From contig JALRGF010000629.1 in NCBI GenBank assembly GCA_023253495.1, forward strand, positions 1 to 7,726: a DNA stretch of 7,726 nucleotides, read 5' to 3'. Below, one piece after another: positions 1 through 5,267 of this stretch (position 1 is its first letter; each line of letters begins with the position of its first letter). The DNA comes from Verrucomicrobiales bacterium (GTDB taxonomy: Bacteria > Verrucomicrobiota > Verrucomicrobiia > Verrucomicrobiales > V1-33). The notes under the pieces were generated by a model. It was not told the DNA's origin. It did not search any database and saw nothing but the letters and a program-made list of their open reading frames with translations. The position numbers and the translations under genes were made by a program.

Positions 1-571
1 GGCTCAACGACCTCCCGTCGCCGCGGCCGCGGTGATCGGCGCGCAGACCCGAGTCGGGCAGGGCGATGACGCGGGGGACGACGAGCACGGGCTCGGTGGC
101 GCGGAAGGACCGTGTCAGGCGCACGAGGCCGAACGGGTCGACCGCCGTCACCGACAGCGGGCCGATCTCGTATCGACCGCGCTGATAGGCCCGCAGCGGG
201 TACGTCGTGGTCCGGGTCCCGGATGGCTCGACGCGCTCGAGCACGCGGTGGACCGGGAACCCGAGTTCGTCGGGCACGGCATCGCGCAGGAGCAGGGTGC
301 CGGTGCGGACGGGGGAGAGGTTCGTGATGGCGAGATCGACCTCCGCCAGCGTTCCGACAGGGATCTGGCTGGGGCGCACGAGGCGCTCGCATCCGAGTCG
401 AAAGCGCGTGCGGCCGGCGAGGTAGGCGGCGAGGAACGGAAGCACGAGGAGGAGGACCGCGATGCGCAGCAGGTCGCGCTGGCCGGCGAACGCCGCGCCC
501 ACGGCGATCCCGGCGCCCACCGCGAGGAAGCCCTTGCCGCGGAAGGTGAGGCTGGCGAGCGCGTTCTTCAC
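1..571 (-). CDS. DUF58-family protein, N-terminal part (3' end cut by window edge)
   Basis: About 190 residues are visible from a GTG start, and the frame is open to the left edge. Residues 13-27 and 33-53 form two hydrophobic helices, consistent with a membrane anchor. A beta-rich segment follows, ending in the typical DUF58 upstream signature RGRYEIGPLSVTAVDPFGLV (131-150) and a second short strand, VLVVPRVI (162-169). The diagnostic DUF58 core with its Arg-rich 'YRPGDDLRRIHW'-like motif would lie beyond the edge. DUF58 proteins are usually encoded beside a MoxR ATPase and von Willebrand factor A-domain proteins, but no such partner is visible here. The GTG overlaps the stop of the upstream Trm112-like gene as GTGA, and no ribosome binding site precedes it. 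The sequence style (RGKGFLAVGA, AGQRDLLRIAVLLL) is that of actinobacterial DUF58 proteins and differs from the rest of the window, so the segment may be transferred or misjoined. Family call fairly sure; role unknown. Confidence 0.8.
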   Translation of the reverse strand, partial: MKNALASLTFRGKGFLAVGAGIAVGAAFAGQRDLLRIAVLLLVLPFLAAYLAGRTRFRLGCERLVRPSQIPVGTLAEVDLAITNLSPVRTGTLLLRDAVPDELGFPVHRVLERVEPSGTRTTTYPLRAYQRGRYEIGPLSVTAVDPFGLVRLTRSFRATEPVLVVPRVIALPDSGLRADHRGRGDGRSLS

Positions 572-774
572 GGCCCCGAGGGCACCGGCACGCCGGAATC
601 TGGAAGCAGCAACGGAAATCCATGGTCATCAAAAGGATAGCCGACGCGCCCGTCCTCGCGCAGCAGGATCTGCCGCGTTCCCAGCCCCAGCGCGGCCGCC
701 TGCTCCGCCGGCACCAGGCGCAACGGCTGGCGGGTGACGGGGCAGCGGAGAAGTTCGAGCAGGGCAGGGTCCAT
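568..774 (-). CDS. Trm112-like / UPF0434-type small protein
   Basis: This 68-residue protein begins MDPALLELLRCPVTRQPL and ends with GYPFDDHGFPLLLPDSGVPV. That is the layout of the Trm112/YcaR family: an N-terminal 'LLxxLxCPxxxxxL' strand and a C-terminal 'YPxxDGxPxLL' strand. In the better-known members this small fold activates methyltransferases or sits beside lipid A and sugar enzymes. Only one cysteine is present (C11). The usual second cysteine of CPxC is threonine (T14), so a zinc site of the classic kind is unlikely. The ATG at 774 is the only ATG or GTG before an in-frame stop at 802-804. The gene follows the TIM-barrel gene by 45 bp, so co-transcription is likely. Its stop overlaps the GTG of the DUF58 reading frame. 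Family assignment is good; function is not deducible. Confidence 0.8.
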   Translation of the reverse strand: MDPALLELLRCPVTRQPLRLVPAEQAAALGLGTRQILLREDGRVGYPFDDHGFPLLLPDSGVPVPSGP

Positions 775-819
775 GGCCAGTATGTGGCGGCGATCGTCGC
801 TTCAGGCAAGCTCCCCGGT

Positions 820-1665
820 TCAGGGGCCCTCCAGCCCGTGCATGAGACCTTCGAGGTACTGCCGGGCGCGGTGCGCGCGGTCGAGCATGTCCGGCACGGA
901 TTCATGCGGGAGCGACGCCAGCTCGAGGATCAGGGTGCCCTGGAACCGGTGTGACTGCAGTTCGCGAAGCAACCACGGCCAGTCGATGTGGCCGTCGCCG
1001 GGCGGCAGGTGGTCATCGCGGTCACCGCGGTTGTCATTGGCATGAACGAGGTGGAGGTGGCCGGAGAGTTTGTGGACGACGGTGGGGAGTTCGCGGGCGA
1101 GGTGGGCGTGGCCGGTGTCGAGGCAGGCGCCGACGTCACATGTCCGGATGCTGCCCAGCAGGTACATCATGTCGTTGATGTGGCCGAAGAGGAGGTGGGG
1201 CAGCATGTTCTCGAGCACCAGGTGCACGCCCAGCTGGCGGCAGCGGGCGGCGACCTCGTTGAGCGAGTCGGCGGCGTGGCGCATGCGCTCGAGGAATTCG
1301 GATTCCGGCGGGCGCCCTTCGCGTTCCGGTCCGGGGTGGAGGACGAGGGTTTCCACGCCCATGGCGGCGGCGGCTTCGCCGGCGGTAAGCAGTTCCTGCA
1401 CCGCGGCATGCCGCGCGGCCGGGTCCGGCGCGGTGATGTCGATCCGGTCGGCGAAGGGGGCGTGAAACGAGGCGGCGCGCAGGCCGAGCGCCCGCAGGCG
1501 CGTCCCGGCCTCCGTCACCGCCGCCCGGTCATGGTAATCGAGATGCGGCGGAAACGAGCAGACCTCAATGGTGTCGAACCCGCGGTGGCGGATGGCGTCG
1601 ATGACATCAAGGAACCGGCGGTGGTGGAAGCAGCCGGTCGAAAGGCCGATGGGCCAGGGGGTCAT
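820..1665 (-). CDS. Metal-dependent TIM-barrel protein (AP endonuclease family 2 / sugar phosphate isomerase-epimerase superfamily)
   Basis: The protein has 281 residues, about the length of endonuclease IV and of sugar phosphate isomerases/epimerases of the same barrel superfamily. It carries a full set of candidate metal ligands in the expected order: H68 (SFHAPF), H110 (LVLHPG), E152 (LVLENM), D183 and H186 (CLDTGHAHLA), H208 (LVHANDN), D217 and H219 (RDDHLPPGDGHIDW) and E248 (LILELA). These positions parallel the nine ligands of the three-zinc site of E. coli Nfo. The same residues are also frequent in isomerase-type relatives (the 'DxHLPPGxGxIDW' stretch is typical of them), so the substrate cannot be fixed as abasic DNA or as sugar. 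The ATG at 1665 is chosen because it makes an ATGA overlap with the stop of the primase-like gene. A start at 1737 would add 24 low-complexity Pro/Arg residues. Strong translational coupling to the primase-like gene is expected. Confidence 0.88.
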   Translation of the reverse strand: MTPWPIGLSTGCFHHRRFLDVIDAIRHRGFDTIEVCSFPPHLDYHDRAAVTEAGTRLRALGLRAASFHAPFADRIDITAPDPAARHAAVQELLTAGEAAAAMGVETLVLHPGPEREGRPPESEFLERMRHAADSLNEVAARCRQLGVHLVLENMLPHLLFGHINDMMYLLGSIRTCDVGACLDTGHAHLARELPTVVHKLSGHLHLVHANDNRGDRDDHLPPGDGHIDWPWLLRELQSHRFQGTLILELASLPHESVPDMLDRAHRARQYLEGLMHGLEGP

Positions 1666-3065
1666 GGCGGGGATGGTGGCGAGAGCAACTGGTGGTGCCG
1701 GTGCAGGGAGCATCCGCCGGGGGCGGGGCCGGGGCAAAATCCTTTTTCCTGGGTCGAGGTGCAGTTGAAGTCGGTCAGGCGGTCAAGGCCGGTGGCCACC
1801 TGTCCGGCGAAGAGGCGGGTGTAGAAGTCAGCACGCACGGCCGGGAGGTATTCCTGCCAGGTGGCACCCCATCCGAACGACGGGTTTTCGAATTTCGAGC
1901 GGATCAGGCCGGCAATATGCCGCGGGTGCCATCCTTCGCCGAGCAGGGCGCGGGTGAGCAGCTGCATACCGGCCGGTTTGAGCAGGCGGTCGTTCGGCCA
2001 TTCAAGCAGACTGCGGACACACGGCGGCAGCGGGTCGAGCGGCGTGCGGTCGTAGGTGTCCGCCCATGTTTCCCGCGGGTCGTGGGTGGTGTCGTAATAA
2101 TGCCGGTGAAATTCCCGCAGCGGCGAAGCGAGATAACTCCGGAGCAGACGGGAGGTGCCTTCTTCTTCCAGCGGGATGCGCACGTCGGCGCGGCGGGCAA
2201 GCTCTTTGACGTCGTTTTCGTCCTGCCGCACCTTGATCGCCTGGCGCACGTCCATTTCGTGAAGTGGGATGGCGCGCACGCGCGGCAGTTCGTCTTCCAG
2301 CCCGAGCCGCGCGGCCAGTCCGCTGATCCACGGTTTGAGGTAGTTGGTGAATGGCATGCGCACCATGCGGGTGGGCAGCGGATCGCCGTACTCGGAAATG
2401 TCGAGCGAGATCATTTCCCGCTGTCGGGTGCGGGTCGGGCCGACGTGCACCGCGGTGATTTCGACCGGGACCGCCGTGCGCGGTGTGGCTTCGGCCTTGA
2501 TGCGGTGGGCGAGGAATTCGGCGAGCAGGGCGGCGGCGGAAAACGTGTCCTGGAGATGCCGGGTGATGGCGGCCGGGGAGTCGCCAGCCTCGGCACGCTG
2601 CAGGCAGGCGTCGGTCAGTTCGGGGGCCGGGGCCAGAGCGGCGAGTTCGTGGGCCACGGCCGACCGGAGCCGGATGCGCCACACAAAGTGGTGTCCCTGG
2701 CCGGTGATGACGTGGAGCGGATGGATGCCCCACGCGACCAGCAGCTCTTCGATCACCCGTACCACCGGCTCCTGCAGATCAAATGTCCGCCACGGATCGA
2801 CATGCGCCTCGGCCGGGGCATCAAAGTTGACGTATTCGATGTCGAGGTGAAGCAGCAGCGACTCGCGGTCGGCCAGCGACCGCGCGATGTCCAGATTCCG
2901 GTCCAGAAACCACTGGAGCTCGGACGGCGGGCGCAGCTCGTGGCGCTGGAAGACACAGCCGTCAAGGTGTCCGAGAGAGAGCGCGGTCGCCGTCTCCAGC
3001 GTGTCCCCACCGAGAAATTCCACCAGGCGCTGGCGGATGGCGGGGTCGCGGTAGAAAGAGTTCAT
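1662..3065 (-). CDS. Archaeo-eukaryotic primase-like protein with PriL-type four-Cys C-terminal domain
   Basis: This protein of 467 residues appears to combine both primase functions in one chain. The N-terminal part shows the order expected of a primase-polymerase (AEP) core: an acidic motif LHLDIEYVNFD (D75, E77), a TGQGHHFVW motif (H125, equivalent to the SxH motif), and a third acidic residue in MISLDISEYGD (D222), followed by arginines and MPFTNYLKPW. The C-terminal part begins DPLPPCVRSLL (C349) and runs through a helical stretch with LLTRALLGEGWHPRHIAGLI. It ends with C435, C444 and C452 (FNCTSTQEKGFCP then GGC). The 'PPC...LL...G......C.T...G.C....C' arrangement resembles the iron-sulfur domain of the archaeal/eukaryotic primase large subunit. 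The ATG at 3065 is preferred to those at 3170 and 3146 because the extra 35 residues are not protein-like. No ribosome binding site is visible. The stop overlaps the next gene by ATGA. The family call is by motif inspection; activity is inferred. Confidence 0.72.
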   Translation of the reverse strand: MNSFYRDPAIRQRLVEFLGGDTLETATALSLGHLDGCVFQRHELRPPSELQWFLDRNLDIARSLADRESLLLHLDIEYVNFDAPAEAHVDPWRTFDLQEPVVRVIEELLVAWGIHPLHVITGQGHHFVWRIRLRSAVAHELAALAPAPELTDACLQRAEAGDSPAAITRHLQDTFSAAALLAEFLAHRIKAEATPRTAVPVEITAVHVGPTRTRQREMISLDISEYGDPLPTRMVRMPFTNYLKPWISGLAARLGLEDELPRVRAIPLHEMDVRQAIKVRQDENDVKELARRADVRIPLEEEGTSRLLRSYLASPLREFHRHYYDTTHDPRETWADTYDRTPLDPLPPCVRSLLEWPNDRLLKPAGMQLLTRALLGEGWHPRHIAGLIRSKFENPSFGWGATWQEYLPAVRADFYTRLFAGQVATGLDRLTDFNCTSTQEKGFCPGPAPGGCSLHRHHQLLSPPSPP

Positions 3066-3144
3066 CCTGGGAAGAGGTGACCACCCCGCGGGCATTCGGG
3101 GTGCCCACGCACGGACACCCGGCCGCTCGCTGGAGATTTGTGAC

Positions 3145-3150
3145 ATGATA
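3145..3150 (-). promoter_or_regulatory. Possible -10 element (TATCAT) ahead of the primase-like gene
   Basis: On the minus strand the hexamer TATCAT (4 of 6 to TATAAT) lies 79 bases before the chosen start at 3065, in the only gap of notable size within the run. A TTG-starting hexamer lies about 16 bases upstream but matches the -35 consensus poorly. The lineage's promoter consensus is unknown, so this is only a candidate for an internal promoter that would let the primase-like gene be expressed apart from the gene before it. Confidence 0.2.
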
Positions 3151-3162
3151 CCCGCCGGCGCA

Positions 3163-3179
3163 CCCCGCACAAGGCGGGG
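3163..3179 (-). terminator. GC-rich hairpin after the MoeB/rhodanese gene, no T-tract
   Basis: CCCCGC and GCGGGG form a perfect 6-bp stem around a 5-nt loop, starting 10 bases past the stop codon of the adenylyltransferase gene. There is no run of T behind it on the minus strand, so it is at best a weak or factor-dependent terminator, or an mRNA stability element within the operon. Confidence 0.35.
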
Positions 3180-3188
3180 CCACGCACT

Positions 3189-4310
3189 TCAGGCGGGCGG
3201 GCCGTGGGCGGCGAGCCAGGCGTCCAGGCCACCGGTCAGGTTGAACATTTTCCCGGGCACCCCGCTTTCCGCCAGCAGGGCGATCGCTCGCGCACTGCGT
3301 CCGCCCGCCTTGCAGTGGACGATAAGCGGGCGCGGCGCGGCCGGCAGTTCGTGCCGGCGCCCGGCCAGCTCGCCCAGTGGGATGGCGATCGATTCCGGAA
3401 ACCGCACCGCCGCCACCTCGTCGGGCTCCCGCACGTCGAGCAGCGTGTAGTCGCCGATCCCGCGGGCGCGCCGGACCGCCAATTCGGCCACGCTGATTTC
3501 CGGAACGACCGGTGCCGGGGCGCAGGTCAGCGGGTAGTCGGGCAGCTCGGTCAGGGTGGGAGTGTCGCCACAGAGCGCACAGGCCGGATCGCGGCGCAGT
3601 CGGATCTCGCGATGGCGCATCGTCCAGGCGTCGACATGCAGCAGCCGTCCAACCAGGGGGGACCCCAGGCCGGCGAGCAGCTTGATGGCTTCGGTCGCCT
3701 GCAGGGTGCCGACGAGTCCCGGGAGCACCCCGAGCACACCGCCCTCGGCGCACGACGGCACGGTACCGGGCGGCGGCGGCTCCGGAAACAGACAACGATA
3801 ACACGGCCCGCCCAGGTGCGGTGCGAACACGCTGACCTGCCCCTCAAACCGGTGAATTGCCCCATGGACATTCGGTTTCCGCAGCCGCACCGCCACATCA
3901 TTGCAGAGATAACGGGTCGGGAAATTGTCGGTGCCATCCAGCAGGATGTCGTACCCGCCCACCAGCGCTTCGGCCGTGTCGCGGGTCAACCGCACCCGGT
4001 ACGGCTCAATCCGGATCAGCGGATTGAGGGCCCGCAGCCGCTCCGCCGCCACTTCCACCTTCGGCCGCCCGATGTCCCCCGTGCCGAAAAGCACCTGCCG
4101 CTGCAGGTTGCTCTCGTCCACCTCGTCAGCATCCACCACCCCCAGCCGCCCCACCCCCGCCGCCGCCAGATACATCAACGCTGGCGACCCCAGCCCGCCC
4201 GACCCGATGCACAGCACGCTGCCCGCCCGCAACCGCTCCTGCCCCGCCCCCCCGAATCCCGGCAGGGAAAGATGACGGGCATACCTCCGGGTTTCCTCAG
4301 CATTCAACAT
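3189..4310 (-). CDS. moeZ: MoeB/ThiF-type adenylyltransferase with C-terminal rhodanese domain (MoeZ-like)
   Basis: The 373-residue protein should adenylate the C-terminal glycine of a ubiquitin-like sulfur carrier (MoaD, ThiS or CysO type) and pass sulfur to it, in the cytoplasm, for molybdopterin, thiamine or cysteine synthesis. The E1-like domain (1 to about 255) has the nucleotide-binding loop GSGGLGSP (36-43), D60 ending the next strand, the NLQRQ segment (68-72), DGTDNFPTR (125-133), and the zinc cysteines C170/C173 and C244/C247. It also has the conserved SCAEGGVLG cysteine (C187). The rhodanese domain (about 270-373) has LLDVREPDE and the active-site loop VHCKAGGRSA with C333, so both catalytic cysteines are present. 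Length is normal for MoeZ/MoeBR proteins. The start MLNAEETRRYARH is typical for the family. No carrier-protein or Moco gene is in view, so the pathway is undecided. It is the first gene of the minus-strand run, 123 bp before the primase-like gene. Confidence 0.93.
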   Translation of the reverse strand: MLNAEETRRYARHLSLPGFGGAGQERLRAGSVLCIGSGGLGSPALMYLAAAGVGRLGVVDADEVDESNLQRQVLFGTGDIGRPKVEVAAERLRALNPLIRIEPYRVRLTRDTAEALVGGYDILLDGTDNFPTRYLCNDVAVRLRKPNVHGAIHRFEGQVSVFAPHLGGPCYRCLFPEPPPPGTVPSCAEGGVLGVLPGLVGTLQATEAIKLLAGLGSPLVGRLLHVDAWTMRHREIRLRRDPACALCGDTPTLTELPDYPLTCAPAPVVPEISVAELAVRRARGIGDYTLLDVREPDEVAAVRFPESIAIPLGELAGRRHELPAAPRPLIVHCKAGGRSARAIALLAESGVPGKMFNLTGGLDAWLAAHGPPA

Positions 4311-4494
4311 GGCTCAAATCACTCGCCTGCGACGATGCCCCCGCCGCCCGCCGTGTCGAGCCGCGAATGTCACCACCGGATTCCACAAGCGCCCATGCCG
4401 GTCACTTCTGTGGGCTCCACGGGCACCTGTCCATCGCCCGCTTCCCCGGAGCTCGCCCAGTTGCAGCGCCGACGGCAGCCGGGACAATAAAACA
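4311..4494. other. Divergent intergenic region
   Basis: These 184 bases separate the minus-strand run from the plus-strand membrane protein gene, so promoters for both directions should lie here. I found no convincing -35/-10 pair. TTGCAG at 4461-4466 is followed by AT-richer sequence (ACAATAAAACA) directly before the ATG at 4495, which would give a very short leader. The reading frame of the membrane protein is open back to 4309, but the translated extension is Arg/Pro/Ser-rich and not protein-like. Confidence 0.45.
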
Positions 4495-5007
4495 ATGCCG
4501 ATGGTGTTCCTTGCCTACTTTGACGTCCGCCCGGTTCTGTTCATCGGAGGCCTGCCCCTTTTCATCGCGCTCTGCCTCGTGGTGTGTTGGTATGCCCGCG
4601 CGGGTTTCGGGAAATGGCAGGTGGCCGTTTTCGCTGCGGTCATTTACAGCGTTTTGTTTGCTTTCTTTCTGACGGGTGTGGGGCCATTTGTCGGGCGGAA
4701 GCAGATCCGGGAATACCTGATGACTTGGGAGATCAGGCCGGTTCCATCGAACGGAATGAAGGAGTCGGAGGTTGTCCTCTCCTTTGTGGATTTCCCCGGG
4801 TATTTCGTCGGCGAGTTTTCCGATATACTGGCGACGCACCTCCGCCGACAACCGGGGCGGGAAGTGAAGGTGCTTTTCGAGGTGACGTCAGATTATGGCA
4901 AAGTCAGAGGATTTAGGGGGTTGGAGATTGCCGGATTGAGGGACTGGAAACCGGAGTGGGGATATTCGGGGGCGAGCGGATCCCCGGAGAGATCACCATG
5001 GGACTGA
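4495..5007 (+). CDS. Uncharacterised small membrane protein with two N-terminal helices
   Basis: I do not recognise this 170-residue protein. Residues about 11-33 (PVLFIGGLPLFIALCLVVCWYA core) and about 40-62 (QVAVFAAVIYSVLFAFFLTG core) are strongly hydrophobic and form a helical hairpin, with a short connection containing R36 and K40. Residues 65-170 are soluble and look like a folded alpha/beta domain: WEIRPVP, EVVLSFVDFPG, a helix around FSDILATHLRR, then EVKVLFEVTSDYG and GLEIAGLRDW. The tail (GYSGASGSPERSPWD) is polar. The start at 4495 is chosen because it lies directly before the first transmembrane helix. Upstream ATG-initiated extensions are low-complexity. No ribosome binding site is visible. 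The gene ends 260 bp before the GTPase gene, with a probable terminator between them, so it is likely a monocistronic unit. Confidence 0.72.
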   Translation: MPMVFLAYFDVRPVLFIGGLPLFIALCLVVCWYARAGFGKWQVAVFAAVIYSVLFAFFLTGVGPFVGRKQIREYLMTWEIRPVPSNGMKESEVVLSFVDFPGYFVGEFSDILATHLRRQPGREVKVLFEVTSDYGKVRGFRGLEIAGLRDWKPEWGYSGASGSPERSPWD

Positions 5008-5029
5008 AACCGGGCATCGAACTTCCGGC

Positions 5030-5049
5030 GGGCGGGGCGGGGTTGCGGG
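5030..5049 (+). other. G-quadruplex-capable run
   Basis: The plus strand reads GGG-C-GGGG-C-GGGG-TTGC-GGG: four G-tracts of at least three with loops of 1, 1 and 4 bases, meeting the usual G-quadruplex pattern. It lies 23 bases past the stop of the membrane protein gene, in the untranslated spacer. It could fold in the transcript or in the coding-strand DNA. Formation is inferred from sequence only. Confidence 0.45.
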
Positions 5050-5117
5050 CGAGGATCGGGGATTTTCCCACCGGGTCGGTACCGCCACTGTGGCATGGGG
5101 AGGGGTAGGGCCCCGGG

Positions 5118-5147
5118 GAGCGGGGCTGTGGTCGGGGCCGCTCTTTT
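5118..5147 (+). terminator. Probable intrinsic terminator after the membrane protein gene
   Basis: GAGCGG (5118-5123) and CCGCTC (5138-5143) form a 6-bp GC-rich stem with a 14-base loop, immediately followed by TTTT and a further T-rich stretch. An alternative pairing of GGCCCC (5109-5114) with GGGGCC (5134-5139) competes with it. The T-tract in otherwise GC-rich DNA is the best support. It would end the transcript of the membrane protein gene about 140 bases past its stop. Confidence 0.5.
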
Positions 5148-5174
5148 GTCTCTCTCGGGGGCGACGGGTCGCAG

Positions 5175-5191
5175 GGGACTATTAAGGTCCC
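5175..5191. repeat. Small inverted repeat ahead of the GTPase gene
   Basis: GGGAC and GTCCC flank the AT-rich heptamer TATTAAG, 77 bases before the ATG of the GTPase gene. The AT-rich centre contains TATTAA, a partial -10 match without an acceptable -35. It could be an operator, a promoter or a leader hairpin. The arms are only five bases, so chance is possible in DNA this GC-rich. Confidence 0.3.
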
Positions 5192-5267
5192 GGTGGGAGG
5201 GTGATTGGCGGGCGGTGCTTGAAATTCGGCGTGGTGCCCGGATGATGCCGCTCCCTGACCCCTGACC

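Noticed and set aside
32..640. 202-codon plus-strand frame over the DUF58 segment
   Set aside because: Its composition is dominated by Gly, Ala, Arg and Glu with no family resemblance, while the minus strand reads as a DUF58 N-terminus.
1666..1737. 24-residue N-terminal extension of the TIM-barrel protein
   Set aside because: The extension is Pro/Arg/Ala-rich and would overlap the primase-like gene by 76 bases. The ATGA overlap at 1665 and the family's usual N-terminus favour the shorter form.
988..1824. 278-codon plus-strand frame opposite the TIM-barrel gene
   Set aside because: It is a Gly/Val/Arg-rich mirror of a well-supported minus-strand gene.
1692..3080. 462-codon open frame on the plus strand opposite the primase-like gene
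   Set aside because: Its translation is rich in Gly, Arg and Val without domain logic. The minus strand encodes the ordered motifs and cysteine cluster, so this is a high-GC shadow frame.
3204..4490. 428-codon open frame on the plus strand opposite the MoeZ-like gene
   Set aside because: The minus strand carries an unmistakable E1/rhodanese protein over the same span. The plus frame is Arg/Pro/Gln-rich and shadow-like.
5247..5267. Near-repeat of CCTGACC ahead of the GTPase start as a possible binding site
   Set aside because: The two copies are short, adjacent and directly repeated; nothing distinguishes them from chance.
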